64,000 nucleotides of DNA from the NCBI RefSeq assembly GCF_900176395.1, contig NZ_FWXL01000013.1, positions 1 through 64,000 on the forward strand, given 5' to 3'. The position numbers were made by a program, and so were the translations under genes. The notes beneath the pieces are model-generated. The model was not told the DNA's origin. It ran no database searches and saw only the letters and a program-made list of their open reading frames with translations. This DNA comes from Novosphingobium sp. B1. Lineage in GTDB: Bacteria > Pseudomonadota > Alphaproteobacteria > Sphingomonadales > Sphingomonadaceae. Shown here piece by piece: positions 1 through 9,522 of the stretch; the stretch's first letter is position 1; each line of letters begins with the position of its first letter.

Positions 1-113
1 ACCGCCTCAGGCTCGCTGGCAACCTTGACCTCGCGGACGACCTTGCCCGTCGCGTCCACAACACAGACGCTGCTCTCTTTCAGAGAGACATCGATCCCGG
101 CATAATGCTCCAT
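1..113 (-). CDS. IS110-family transposase, N-terminal part cut by window edge
   Basis: The minus strand from 113 reads MEHYAGIDVSLKESSVCVVD, the RuvC-like (DEDD) N-terminal start of IS110-family transposases, in which the Asp of GIDVS is the first catalytic acid. Only about 37 residues are inside the window, so intactness cannot be judged. The longer frame ending at 7 is a shadow. This copy differs from the second IS110-type element at 13,329-14,808, whose matching motif is ALELS. Confidence 0.8.
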   Translation of the reverse strand, partial: MEHYAGIDVSLKESSVCVVDATGKVVREVKVASEPEA

Positions 114-337
114 GGCTGTTCCTCTCATGATGCTTGGGGCCGTTCACTTGGACCCCGTTTTCAACACCATCATTCTGAGGGACAGCCACCTACCTGGCTA
201 CTCTTGAGACGCCGGCCCATTACGGCATCTAGGGGCTACTCAGGACGCTTCAGTCCGACATCCAAAGCCTTCAGAAAATGCTCCCCGGCCAAGCCTATCT
301 GCACGCACGGCCGGGCAGCACATTCCCCTCGTCTTGG
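114..337. other. Non-coding stretch upstream of IS110 transposase (possible IS end)
   Basis: No convincing gene is seen between the IS110 transposase start and the stop of the alcohol dehydrogenase. In IS110-group elements the non-coding left end, just upstream of the transposase, encodes the bridge RNA that guides recombination. This stretch has the right position and size for it. The outer IS boundary cannot be fixed because IS110 elements have no clear terminal inverted repeats. Confidence 0.4.
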
Positions 338-1432
338 CTAGAAGGAGGTGATGACGCTGCGGGCAATGGACCCGCCTTTGAGTTCCTCATAGGCCTCATT
401 GATTTCAGCCAGATTGATCTCGCGCGAGATCAGATCGTCCAAATTGAGCTTCCCTTCCAGATAAAGCCGGGCATACATCGGGATGTCATGCTTGATATTG
501 GATGACCCCATATAGACGCCGCGCAAGTCGACCTGATTGGTCAGCAGGTCGACGGTGACATTGACGTCGATCGTGCTGGTCGGCGCATGGACCCCGATCA
601 GATAGGCACCGCCGCCCTTGCGCACCATCTTGATCGCCTGTTCTGAGGTCGCCTTGATGCCGACCACTTCGAACGCATGGTCGACGCCACCAGGGATCAG
701 CGCTTGCAACGCGGCGACGCTGTCGCCTGCGGACGCATCGATGAAATCGGTGGCCCCGAAACGGCGCGCCAGTTCCTCCTTCATGGGCTGTCTGTCGATC
801 GCGACGATCCTTGCGGCCCCGGCCAGTTGCGCGCCCGAAATCACGTTAAGCCCGACCCCGCCGATGCCAATGACCGCGACCGTATCGCCCGGACGGACCG
901 ACGCGGTGTTAATCGCCGCGCCAGCACCGGTGATCGTGCCGCAACCCAGCAGGGACGCCTGGGCGAAGGGCAGTTCCTTGGGCACGATGGCCAGCTGATT
1001 TTCATGCACCAGCGCACGTTCGGCAAAAGCGCCGGTGCCGAAAACCTGGGTCACGCCCTCGCCATTGCGGGTCAGGCGATGGGCATGTTCGGCGTCGTCG
1101 CGCAGTGTTTCTTCGGGATGGGTGCATTGATAGGTCTTGCCGCCGATACAGGCGCGGCAATGGCCGCAAAACTGGATCAGCGACCCCACCACATGATCGC
1201 CCACGGCAAATTCGCGGACTTCCGGGCCGATCGCCAGCACGACCCCGGCCAGTTCATGCCCCAGTACGGCGGGCAAAGGCACGCCGAAATCCTGCTCGGC
1301 GAAATGCAGGTCGGAATGACACATGCCCGATGCCTTGACTTCCACCAGCACTTCGCGCCCGCGCGGCGTGTCGATGTCGATACTCTCGATCTGGAACGTT
1401 CCGTCGAGCGCGTTGAGAATGGCGGCCTTCAT
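338..1432 (-). CDS. Zn-dependent alcohol dehydrogenase (MDR family)
   Basis: A medium-chain dehydrogenase/reductase of about 364 residues. The catalytic zinc site is visible as Cys-His near residues 38-39 (GMCHSDLHF) and in GHELAG. The structural zinc motif CGHCRACIGG...C follows near residues 90-105. The Rossmann dinucleotide motif is GIGGVGLNV. Two adjacent ATGs (1435, 1432) are possible; 1432 has the better spacing from AAGGAG. The family oxidises primary or secondary alcohols, or formaldehyde adducts, with NAD(P). It is last in a minus-strand run after the MmgE/PrpD gene, 21 bp away, so co-transcription is likely. The substrate cannot be read from sequence. Confidence 0.9.
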   Translation of the reverse strand: MKAAILNALDGTFQIESIDIDTPRGREVLVEVKASGMCHSDLHFAEQDFGVPLPAVLGHELAGVVLAIGPEVREFAVGDHVVGSLIQFCGHCRACIGGKTYQCTHPEETLRDDAEHAHRLTRNGEGVTQVFGTGAFAERALVHENQLAIVPKELPFAQASLLGCGTITGAGAAINTASVRPGDTVAVIGIGGVGLNVISGAQLAGAARIVAIDRQPMKEELARRFGATDFIDASAGDSVAALQALIPGGVDHAFEVVGIKATSEQAIKMVRKGGGAYLIGVHAPTSTIDVNVTVDLLTNQVDLRGVYMGSSNIKHDIPMYARLYLEGKLNLDDLISREINLAEINEAYEELKGGSIARSVITSF

Positions 1433-1453
1433 CATAATCTCCTTGGGGAAAGG

Positions 1454-2881
1454 TCAAGCGGGGTGAGAGGGGGTCAGGCAATCGAGCAGCGCGGTCATGT
1501 CGTCTACCCGATCCATGTCGCGGCACAGCGCGACGACCCGTTCGAGTTTAGCCTGTGGCAAGCCTATCGCCGCAAAGGGCGCGCAGCGGGCCAGCTTGTC
1601 GGCCAGGTCGTCCCACGTCATCGGGTTGCGGCTATGCCCCTTTACATAGGGGGTTACGTGGGCGAAATGGCGACCATCCTGCATGGTGACGGCGACACTG
1701 AACCCTTCGAACTGATCGACATGATCGGGATCGCACCGGATATGCACCCGCTGCATCAATGCGCGGCGGTCATCGTCCATCATAAGGTCGGCGTGCAGAT
1801 CCTGAAGGAAAAAGCCGCCGGTCATGGCTGCCGTAGCAATCGTGTAGGGCGCGCTGAACATGGCCTGTGCCACGGTGCGCGGATTCCATTTCGCGGCGGC
1901 AGGTTCGAACGTCATGCGCGAACTGGTGCTGCCGACACAATCGATCCGGTCGATGTCGCGCCAGTCCAGCGCCTCGCGCTGCATGATCGTCGCGGTGCTG
2001 GCGATGAAGCTATGCGTGAACTTACACGCCGAATAAGGCTTCATTGAAAGCCCCTCGGCCAGTTGCCAGCGCGTACCCAGCCCGTCGGTCAGCAATTCGG
2101 GTCGCACATCGTCCCAAGCGATATGGCGCAATATGCCACTCGGCACACCCTGAAAGATACCGCGCGGGGCGGTGACACCGCGCCGGGTCAGCAATGCGGC
2201 CTTCACCGCGTTGTCTCCCGCAAAGCTATGCTGGACCCGGGCCATCTGCGTACCTTCGGAATATTTATTATATTCCGACATACCATGGACAGTATAGGCC
2301 ATGCCCATGGCATTCCATGTCTCGTCCGCATCCATAGCCAGGATGCGCGCGACCGATGCCGCCGCACATAGCGGGCCGTTCCATTCGCCCGGCATCCCCC
2401 AATTCGTATGATAGCGCACAAGGTTTAGCGCCGCGCTGGCACGCACGCCCACTTCGGCTCCCGTCACATAAGCGGTCAGGAAATCGCGCCCGCTGACTGG
2501 CCCCGGCGCGATGCCCAAGACCGACAGCAACGCCGGGACATTCCATTCCGTCACATGGCCGCCGGTTCTATGAACGTCGCCCATGTCGATCGCATGGGCC
2601 ATCACTCCATTTGCGAATGCCGCCATGGGCGCTGGGACCGCATGGCCATGCACCAGGACCCGCCCCTGCGGCGCCCCGCCCCATTGCGCGACCTGATCGG
2701 CGATGGCCGATGCGATTTCCCAGCCCGATCCTGCGACCGTAACGGCCAGCGTGTCCAGGATCGCGCGCTTGGCCAGATCGATGACATCGGTGGGAATTTC
2801 CTCATAGCGCGTATGCGCCACCATCTGCGCCAGCAGCCCAGCGGGATCATCCTGTGGCAGTACAGGGTTTTCATGCTTCAT
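1454..2881 (-). CDS. MmgE/PrpD family protein
   Basis: About 475 residues with the full-length MmgE/PrpD fold: an all-alpha N-terminal half with a GSGWEIASAIADQ segment, a central AHAIDMGDVHRTGGH region, and the C-terminal alpha/beta part. Characterised members include 2-methylcitrate dehydratase (PrpD), cis-aconitate decarboxylase and iminodisuccinate epimerase, so a dehydratase or isomerase role on a carboxylic acid is plausible but unproven. The start at 2881 (MKHENP) is preferred over 2920 because the extra 13 codons run into the neighbouring pseudogene. It lies in an operon with the alcohol dehydrogenase downstream. Confidence 0.85.
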   Translation of the reverse strand: MKHENPVLPQDDPAGLLAQMVAHTRYEEIPTDVIDLAKRAILDTLAVTVAGSGWEIASAIADQVAQWGGAPQGRVLVHGHAVPAPMAAFANGVMAHAIDMGDVHRTGGHVTEWNVPALLSVLGIAPGPVSGRDFLTAYVTGAEVGVRASAALNLVRYHTNWGMPGEWNGPLCAAASVARILAMDADETWNAMGMAYTVHGMSEYNKYSEGTQMARVQHSFAGDNAVKAALLTRRGVTAPRGIFQGVPSGILRHIAWDDVRPELLTDGLGTRWQLAEGLSMKPYSACKFTHSFIASTATIMQREALDWRDIDRIDCVGSTSSRMTFEPAAAKWNPRTVAQAMFSAPYTIATAAMTGGFFLQDLHADLMMDDDRRALMQRVHIRCDPDHVDQFEGFSVAVTMQDGRHFAHVTPYVKGHSRNPMTWDDLADKLARCAPFAAIGLPQAKLERVVALCRDMDRVDDMTALLDCLTPSHPA

Positions 2882-2888
2882 CACGTCA

Positions 2889-3760
2889 TCAGCTCCGCGA
2901 TGCCGGGCAAATCGCCCCATGCGCCAAATAGCTTCGGCATGGTCCAGGCAATATCTTCGTGGACATCACTGATATGGGCCAGCTCCTAATCCAGAATCGT
3001 GGTGAACTGGCCGCTGGGTTCCTCGAACATGAAATTACCCATGCGCAAATCGCTATGCACCAGCATCGGCGGTCGCACACCGGAGCATGTTCGCGCAGCC
3101 AGCGTTCGGCAAGGGCACCACCGGCACCGGCTCGACCAGGCAATCCCCCCAGACCTGCGACCACGAGTTGACCTGCCGATCGCCGCCTGGTTACTGTCGG
3201 CGTGTGGCGCATCGAAGTAGCGCGGATGCGCGCGTGACCAGTGGAACCGGGGAGCTTGGCCAGCGCGTCGATATATTGCGGCGCCAGCCGGTCTATCAGG
3301 TTGCCCATACGCCCGCCCATGCCCGACAGGCCCGCCGCCCGGCCTTGACTGGGCCGGGTCACCTCACGCACAAATTCCGGAATAGCGGCGGGCTGACCCA
3401 GCAGGTCACCATCGGCATCGAACCAGCGCACCGGAGCGACCGGCATATGGTAGCCCATGATTCGCTGAATTTCGCCATCCCGCCCTCGGCACGTCTGGGC
3501 GATCGCCTCCAGTGGGTCCATGCGCAGCACCAGCCGGTCGGGATGCGACCCGGCGCTGTGGTTCAGGGTGAAGGCGAACTGTTCCTTCGACGCGCCGCTC
3601 GACATCCGTTCGACATTGCTGATCGCGACATCTTTCAACCCCTTCACCACAAAGAAACCGGTAAGCATCGTGGTGACCTGCGCATCGGATTTGGGGCGAT
3701 AGGGACCGATGGACACGAGCGGACGGTGCGCTCCGATATGTGCCGGATGCGCGGCTCCAT
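2889..3760 (-). pseudogene. Decayed phosphotransferase (APH/ACAD10-11 kinase-like) gene
   Basis: This region is a broken paralogue of the intact phosphotransferase at 4853-6034. The pieces MEPRIRHISERTVR, the SGASKEQFAF stretch, MDPLEAIAQTCRGRDGE and LAERWLREHAPVCD align with it but lie in different frames, so several frameshifts are present. In the frame carrying HSDLRMGNFMFEEPSG the catalytic LDWE motif reads LD-stop-E: the Trp codon is TAG. Part of the C-terminal region is also missing. Together with the fragment at 3768-4305 it forms a degenerate second copy of the kinase plus DUF7065-like pair. Confidence 0.85.
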
Positions 3761-3767
3761 TTCCGAC

Positions 3768-4305
3768 CTATGCCACATTGGCATTGGTCGCGTGGAAGCA
3801 TTCATAATGCTGGTTCAAACCCCATATGCGCAGTCCCCAGCTATGGTCGCGGATCATGAAATCCTTGAGCGGATAGTCGCGCCGATCGACGCGCAGATTG
3901 CCTTTGGGATGGGAGCTGAAGGCATAGGGCGGACGCATCGCGTTGTACTGCCCTTCGAACCGGGTGTGGTCGCTGACCCAGCCCAGGTCGATCGTCTTGA
4001 ACGGTTCACGCACGGCCATCAGCAACGGACCAAAGCGCCAGTCGTCGAAATCCATGTCGTGGAACACCAACTGCTCGACCTCCTCCTCGATCGGCGCTGG
4101 CAGGCCAGTCCGAACAGGTGCAGCCGCCCTCTGGCAAGGCCGCTGGCGCGCGCCGTGGGATAATGGAAACCGGCGATGCCAAATTGGGGCAGCGCAAACT
4201 GGTGCGTGGCCGATTAGCGGCCTTCTTTGCCAGTTTATGCCGATAGGCATTCGTCACAGGGAAATCGGCAAAATTCCGGGTCATATCATCCGGCATTGCA
4301 AGCAA
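3768..4305 (-). pseudogene. Decayed CrtC-like (DUF7064/7065-type) gene
   Basis: The minus strand carries a start (MPDDMTRNFADFP) in one frame and continues in another with IEEEVEQLVFHDMDFDDWRFG and ending RRDYPLKDFMIRDHSWGLRIWG. The RDHSWG-type motif resembles FRDVSCGPRNW of the intact gene at 6034-6960, so I read this as a frameshifted and truncated relative. The original protein would have been longer. The family assignment rests on the shared motif only. Confidence 0.55.
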
Positions 4306-4336
4306 CTCCCTCCATACCCCGTCATTATCGCTATCG

Positions 4337-4849
4337 TCAGTCGGCGGCGGCCAGCATCGCGTCTATGTCAGGCAGGTCACCCTGGTCGGGGTCCATCTGG
4401 TTCGCCTTGAACCAGGTCCGTTCGCGCCGGGCGTGGCGCAGTCCATAGTCAAGCACCGCGTCGGTCGCAGCGGGCGAGAGGGGCAGATGCTCAGCCCCGC
4501 CCAATATCGCCGCGTCCACCGCATGTCCCAGGGCGATGCACGCCTGCTCCAGCGCGGTGATGCTGGTGCGGTCGCAATCCTGCGCCACCGCCAGCGCCGC
4601 TTCGAGCGGTTCGCCGATCGAAGCGGGCGCTTCGCTCGCCAGCGCGCGCGCCAGCACGACCAGTTCGTCCAGCGACAGCGCTTCGTAGCGCAGCGCAGAT
4701 TTCCATTGCTGGCTGATCATGCGCAACTGCCCGAGGACCAGCATCGCCTGATCCCGCGCCAGCCTTTGTTCGCGTGGCAGCGCAGGCAGGATCACCTGTT
4801 CCAGCGCCTTTGTCATATTGGCAATGCGCAGGTCGATATTGGGCAACAT
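4337..4849 (-). CDS. DUF6285-like helical protein
   Basis: A 170-residue, predicted all-helical protein with no catalytic motif that I recognise. From memory, DUF6285 proteins of this size sit next to APH-type phosphotransferases of the ACAD10/11 kind, as here: its start is only 3 bp from the stop of the phosphotransferase at 4853. The tight spacing suggests translational coupling and perhaps a subunit or chaperone role for that kinase, which is inference. The DUF assignment is from pattern memory and should be confirmed by profile search. Confidence 0.65.
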   Translation of the reverse strand: MLPNIDLRIANMTKALEQVILPALPREQRLARDQAMLVLGQLRMISQQWKSALRYEALSLDELVVLARALASEAPASIGEPLEAALAVAQDCDRTSITALEQACIALGHAVDAAILGGAEHLPLSPAATDAVLDYGLRHARRERTWFKANQMDPDQGDLPDIDAMLAAAD

Positions 4850-4852
4850 GGA

Positions 4853-6034
4853 TCAGGCCTCCCGAATGAGCGTGACGAGTTGTTCCAGGAAGACGGCCCC
4901 TGCCGAACCCAGCCATGTCAGGATGATGTCCTGGTGATTATTGCTTTCGGTGGCGGCTCGCATTGCCTGACCCAGGTCGATCACCGCGCATTTATAGGCG
5001 TTGAGCACTTCGTAATAGCGCAGCTTGACGGGATCGATCCGGTTGCCCGACGCCGCTTCATAGGCGCGCAGAAATTCGTCCCGCGCGATCAGCCCGCACA
5101 CCAGGAACGTGCCATCGTCCCTCCAGGTGCCGAACAGGCGCTGGATGGCCCAGGCGATGTCTTCATGAAAATCGCCGATATGCGCCAGTTCCCAGTCGAG
5201 GACGGCGGTGAACTTGCCGCTTGGCTCCTCGAACATGAAATTGCCCAGCCGCAGGTCGCTATGGCACATCACCGGCTCGTCGCAGACCGGTGCATTTTCG
5301 CGTAGCCAGCGTTCGGCATAGGTGACCATGGCGACGGGCTGCACCACCCCGTCCCACCATACCTGCGACCACCAGTTGATTTGCCAGATCGCCGCCTGTC
5401 GTGTGCCGGGTTGCGGCGTGGCATAATAGGACAGGTCGGCGGTGCGCCAGTCGAACCTGTGGACTTGCGCCAGCGCATCGATGAATTGCGGTGCCAGCTT
5501 GGCTGCCCATTCGTCATAGCGGGTGCCTATGCCGGAAAAGCCATGGCCGGTGCCCTGTGTCGGCTCGGTCACGCCCTCGACAAAGGCCAGAATGATGGCT
5601 GGCTGGCCCAATATGTCGCCATCGGCATCGACGTTGCGCACCGATGCGACAGGCAGGACGTCGGCGAAGGCCACATGCACCTGCGCCTCACGCCCTCGGC
5701 AGGTCTGCGAAATCGCTTCCAGCGGGTCCATGCGCAAAACCAGCTTTTCGCCCTTCGCGTCACCCTTGTGGCGCAACACAAATGCAAACTGCTCCTTCGA
5801 TGCACCGCCGGCCATCCGCGCGACATCGGATATGACGATGTCCTCCAGACTTTCGGTGACCGCGAAGTAATTTTCCAGCATAGCGACGACCTGTGCTTCG
5901 GTCTTTGCCGCATATGGTCCCTTCACACGGTCGCGCACGGTCCGGTCGAGTATCTCCCGGACACGCGGCTCCATGTCGTCACGGTTCCAGATGTCGATGT
6001 CCTGCACCGAGCTGGCGTCAAGCGTGTCGGACAT
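4853..6034 (-). CDS. Phosphotransferase family protein (APH fold, ACAD10/11 kinase-like)
   Basis: 393 residues with the aminoglycoside-phosphotransferase/choline-kinase fold. The catalytic loop is HSDLRLGNFMF (Asp and Asn of HxDxxxxN), and the metal-binding motif follows as VLDWELAHIGD. The N-terminal lobe has GGASKEQFAF as the likely nucleotide loop. In mammals this family is fused to acyl-CoA dehydrogenase in ACAD10/11, where the kinase domain phosphorylates 4-hydroxyacyl-CoA. The presence of an acyl-CoA dehydrogenase and ETF genes in the same region makes a similar small-molecule kinase role plausible; antibiotic resistance is unlikely. Its start overlaps the stop of the upstream 6034-6960 gene. 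Confidence 0.85.
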   Translation of the reverse strand: MSDTLDASSVQDIDIWNRDDMEPRVREILDRTVRDRVKGPYAAKTEAQVVAMLENYFAVTESLEDIVISDVARMAGGASKEQFAFVLRHKGDAKGEKLVLRMDPLEAISQTCRGREAQVHVAFADVLPVASVRNVDADGDILGQPAIILAFVEGVTEPTQGTGHGFSGIGTRYDEWAAKLAPQFIDALAQVHRFDWRTADLSYYATPQPGTRQAAIWQINWWSQVWWDGVVQPVAMVTYAERWLRENAPVCDEPVMCHSDLRLGNFMFEEPSGKFTAVLDWELAHIGDFHEDIAWAIQRLFGTWRDDGTFLVCGLIARDEFLRAYEAASGNRIDPVKLRYYEVLNAYKCAVIDLGQAMRAATESNNHQDIILTWLGSAGAVFLEQLVTLIREA

Positions 6035-6960
6035 TAGTTGCCATTCCCTTCCCAGGGGAAGCGGAACCCGCCCTCGCCCATGCCATAACCGATCGTTCCG
6101 TCCGCCAGCCTATATTCCATCATCTGTTCGATCATGACGAAGGTGTCGAAGGGAAATTGCCAGCGGAACAGCGGCGTGCCCGTAAATTCCCACAACTTTT
6201 CGTCCTCGTCCCACACTTTCCAATGAACATGGCGAAAGCCCAGATCATCGTCCTCGAACGTGATCGTCTCCTCCACCTTGCCGATATTGTGCCAGCGTTT
6301 TCCATCGTGCAGGATTTTTTGATAGCTATGCCCATGTTCGGTGATGGCATGGACCGCAACGCAGGCCATGCCATTGTCGAAGATCGGCCAGGCAAGGCGG
6401 TAATGCTGCACCCCCGCCCAGTTGCGCGGCCCGCAACTGACGTCGCGGAAACCGCTATCGTCGATCGTGACTACCTCTCCGCCACGGAGCCGCACGGTGC
6501 CGGTTACATTACAGGTGCCTTCCAGATGGATATAGGCCAGTTCGCGCGCAATCGCGTCGTCGCCTTCCGTGCTGGGGACAATGCTGTCGCCCATCGGGAA
6601 GCGCAGATCCCACTCCAGGTCGGCGCCGAAATCTTCCAGGTCGATGCGGATACGGCAGGTCTGGAGCGATCTGGTTGCCTCCATCCGTACGCCTGCCACC
6701 TCCAGGCCGGGGTCCAGCCGGCCGGACGTATAGGGCAACTGCATGTTTACTCGCGTGAACAGCGGCTTTCCATCCTTGAAGAAAATCGCAAAGCCGTTGG
6801 TTTCACCAAGATTTTCCATGATGCCGACACGGATGAACGCACCTAGCTTCGCCTTGCGGTCATAGAAATTAAAATAATAGCTCTGGTTCCACCTCTGGAT
6901 CGCCGGATTGGGAATATAGCGCTCACAATTTTCGGTCATGAAATTGGTGGTGAGTTCCAT
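6034..6960 (-). CDS. CrtC-like beta-barrel protein (DUF7064/DUF7065 type)
   Basis: 308 residues rich in beta strands and aromatic residues, with the motif SGFRDVSCGPRNW followed by a second half containing HVHWKVWDEDEKLWEF. This layout fits the hydroxyneurosporene synthase (CrtC)-like superfamily, whose carotenoid members hydrate double bonds. Such proteins outside carotenoid clusters have no established function that I know of. The gene begins a unit whose stop overlaps the start of the phosphotransferase by 1 bp, and no signal peptide is evident. A hydration step during substrate breakdown is a hypothesis only. Confidence 0.6.
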   Translation of the reverse strand: MELTTNFMTENCERYIPNPAIQRWNQSYYFNFYDRKAKLGAFIRVGIMENLGETNGFAIFFKDGKPLFTRVNMQLPYTSGRLDPGLEVAGVRMEATRSLQTCRIRIDLEDFGADLEWDLRFPMGDSIVPSTEGDDAIARELAYIHLEGTCNVTGTVRLRGGEVVTIDDSGFRDVSCGPRNWAGVQHYRLAWPIFDNGMACVAVHAITEHGHSYQKILHDGKRWHNIGKVEETITFEDDDLGFRHVHWKVWDEDEKLWEFTGTPLFRWQFPFDTFVMIEQMMEYRLADGTIGYGMGEGGFRFPWEGNGN

Positions 6961-6981
6961 TATCTTTCCTCAATGCACGGC

Positions 6982-7015
6982 AGAAAAAGAACGCGGCCGC
7001 CGGGCAGGCGGCCGC
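6982..7015 (-). terminator. Rho-independent terminator after TonB receptor
   Basis: A perfect 9-bp GC stem (GCGGCCGCC at 6993-7001 with GGCGGCCGC at 7007-7015, 5-nt loop) is followed on the minus strand by a T-rich run. It lies 9 bp beyond the receptor stop and separates it from the next gene. Confidence 0.85.
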
Positions 7016-7023
7016 GTTGACAA

Positions 7024-9459
7024 CTACTTGAAGTTAAATCCAATTGTCAGGCCATATGTTGCCGGCCGACCGGCAAAGCGAGCCACTGAATCCGCCGATG
7101 GAATTACGTTGGTCCAGTAATATTCGTTAAAGACGTTCTTGCCCCAGACCATGACACGCCAAGCTCCGTCCGGGCCTTCATAGCCTAGGCGCGCATCGAC
7201 GGTCGCATAGCTGTTGTTCTGGAACGGGTGGACGATACCTGCACGCAACGCGGAATTGGGTTCTGCCGCGCGGCTTGGGAATTCGACCCGGCTGCCGCCC
7301 GGCACGGCATCGCTGGCCGACCGGATATTGGTCGTGACCCCGATGAAGGCCGACCCGCCATCGGCCAGTTCGTGCCGGTAATCGGCATTGATGACACCCG
7401 ACCATTCCGGCGTGAAAGGCAGATCATCACCAACAAAGGAGTCTGTCCGTCCAAAGACATCGAAATTATAAGGCGCAACCGGCCCTGTTTTGATTTCCGA
7501 CTTCAGATATGTTAGGGCGCCGTTGATCGTAAACCCTTGGATCGGGCGGATCGTCAAATCCGCTTCAAAGCCATAGATGGTCGATTTGGGAATATTGGCC
7601 AAGGTGTCGAGCGGACCGAAGATATTGGGGTTGTCGATGATTTTCCCCCGGATCTGCTTGTCACGATAATCATAGTAGAATGCCGCAGCATTCAGACCGA
7701 TGACACGATCAAGAAATTCCGTCTTGATACCCGCTTCATAGGCTGTGACAGATTCTTGGGTAACCGGTTTCAATGCTTTGGAAGTAGCGGCGGCGAGGCT
7801 TGGGAAGCTGCCTGCCTTGTACCCGCGAGACACGTTCGCATAAAGCAAACTGCTGTCGGTGATCCTGTAGTCGATGCCTACCCGCCAGGAAACATTGTCT
7901 TCCTTCAGTGTCTGCAAAATCGGAGGCCCGTTTCTGAAGGCTGCGTCGAAGGTATAACAGGTGGTTGGCGTCGGTGTCCCGAACAATTTGTCGACGTTTC
8001 CACCCGGAATCGTGAACCCGCAATTTTCATCGTCAATACGCGAATTGGTATAGCGCGTTGCCAATTTCAGGGTCAGCTTTTCAGCCAGGTCATATTCACC
8101 GCTGGCAAATATGGCATAGTTTCGTATCTTCTGTTTATTGTTGACTTGGCTTCCGTTGATGTATGCCGTCACCGGATGATAGTTTGAATTATCAAAATAT
8201 CGCAGCAGTTGGTCCTCGAATGTCGTGCTGTCTTCGTAATTGGCCCCCAGCACCCACCGGAATGCGCCGCGCGGGTCATTCGCCAGCCGGACTTCCTGGT
8301 TGAAGGACCGAATATAGCCATCATTCTTCTGAAGATCGAAGGTGACGGCCGTGTTGCCGTCGCCGTCCGTGGTCTGCGCCTGATCATAATCGGAATAGGA
8401 GGTGAGCGACGTCAGCGTGATGCCTGCGCCAAGTTCCACATCGGCTCTCATCGCAAGCTGATAGAATTGGCGGTTCGCTCTTGGCGTGAAATCTGTCGGC
8501 TTTGCTGTGCCGGGCACGAACGAACCGTCGGGATTTTGCACTCCGGTGGCCGGATCGACCAGAAACGTGCTCCAGTCCGCGGCGCGGCCATTGTCGGGCG
8601 CGAATACCGATGTGGCTGCAAGCTTGGCGGCGGTCGCACCCTGCGGCCCGCCGGTGCGGATGCCGATGAGCTGTTGTGCCTGCGGTTCCGATTTGTCGAC
8701 CCAGCCATTGATGTTGAACGACAGTTTGACCGCCTCGGAAAGGTCGGCATCGACGAGCAGTCGGCCTGCAACATAGCTCGTCGCGCCATTACGGTCGTTC
8801 GGCCGGGTGACGCTATATTGCCACCCGTCCGAATTCGCCCCGGTGAAGGCAAGGCGGCCGCGGACGTTTGCGGCCAAAGGGCCGCTGATGAAGGCATTAC
8901 CTTCTATCGCATTGAAGCGGCCATAGCTAATGTCGCCACCTGCTTCGAAGCTGCTAGTGGGCTTCGCGGCGATATAGTTGATCGCACCGCCGGTCGAATT
9001 CTGCCCGAAAAGTGTGCCTTGCGGCCCTTTCAGCACTTCGATGCGCTGAAGATCATAGGCTGAATGACTGGCCAGTACCGGAAATGGCAAGGGCGCCTGA
9101 TCGACATAGACGCTCACCGCCGGATAGACGCCCAGCGAGCTTTCGTTGAAGCCGACGCCGCGCAGTGTGTAGATGGGCGTATTCGTAGTGCTGGCCGAGT
9201 AGGACAAGCCGGGGACGATGGAAGCAATATCTTCCAGCGACGAAACCTTACGTTCCGCCAGCGCATCGCCGGACATCGCCGTGATCGACAGGCCGACATC
9301 GTTGAGATTTTGCTCACGCTTGTTCGCGGTCACCACGATGTCCGCGGTCGCGACCGCAGATTCCGTTGACGACGACGATTCCTGCGCGCTTGCAGGCAAG
9401 GCTATGGCAAGACAGCCAATGCTTGCGGAACACAAAAAAATTCCGATATTGTTCTTCAT
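7024..9459 (-). CDS. TonB-dependent outer-membrane receptor
   Basis: 811 residues: signal peptide ending near ALPASAQE, TonB-box-like DIVVTANKRE at about residue 43, plug domain with LKGPQGTLFGQNSTGGAINYI, and a long 22-strand-type barrel ending in aromatic Phe (GFNFK), typical of BamA targeting. There is no STN domain, so it is a plain transporter and not a signalling receptor. Sphingomonads use such receptors for import of aromatic compounds and other substrates. The gene follows the P450 and aldehyde dehydrogenase genes on the same strand and has its own terminator. Confidence 0.93.
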   Translation of the reverse strand: MKNNIGIFLCSASIGCLAIALPASAQESSSSTESAVATADIVVTANKREQNLNDVGLSITAMSGDALAERKVSSLEDIASIVPGLSYSASTTNTPIYTLRGVGFNESSLGVYPAVSVYVDQAPLPFPVLASHSAYDLQRIEVLKGPQGTLFGQNSTGGAINYIAAKPTSSFEAGGDISYGRFNAIEGNAFISGPLAANVRGRLAFTGANSDGWQYSVTRPNDRNGATSYVAGRLLVDADLSEAVKLSFNINGWVDKSEPQAQQLIGIRTGGPQGATAAKLAATSVFAPDNGRAADWSTFLVDPATGVQNPDGSFVPGTAKPTDFTPRANRQFYQLAMRADVELGAGITLTSLTSYSDYDQAQTTDGDGNTAVTFDLQKNDGYIRSFNQEVRLANDPRGAFRWVLGANYEDSTTFEDQLLRYFDNSNYHPVTAYINGSQVNNKQKIRNYAIFASGEYDLAEKLTLKLATRYTNSRIDDENCGFTIPGGNVDKLFGTPTPTTCYTFDAAFRNGPPILQTLKEDNVSWRVGIDYRITDSSLLYANVSRGYKAGSFPSLAAATSKALKPVTQESVTAYEAGIKTEFLDRVIGLNAAAFYYDYRDKQIRGKIIDNPNIFGPLDTLANIPKSTIYGFEADLTIRPIQGFTINGALTYLKSEIKTGPVAPYNFDVFGRTDSFVGDDLPFTPEWSGVINADYRHELADGGSAFIGVTTNIRSASDAVPGGSRVEFPSRAAEPNSALRAGIVHPFQNNSYATVDARLGYEGPDGAWRVMVWGKNVFNEYYWTNVIPSADSVARFAGRPATYGLTIGFNFK

Positions 9460-9522
9460 AACTCCCCCTATCTAACTGATTTAATTATTATACGCTTTGG
9501 TCCGTTTATCGGTGTGCGGCGC

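Noticed and set aside
677..2047. A 456-residue plus-strand frame
   Set aside because: It is antisense to the alcohol dehydrogenase and MmgE/PrpD genes, with no recognisable domain.
4853..6034. Aminoglycoside resistance by the phosphotransferase
   Set aside because: The fold is shared, but context (acyl-CoA genes, DUF6285) and sequence style fit the ACAD10/11-like kinases.
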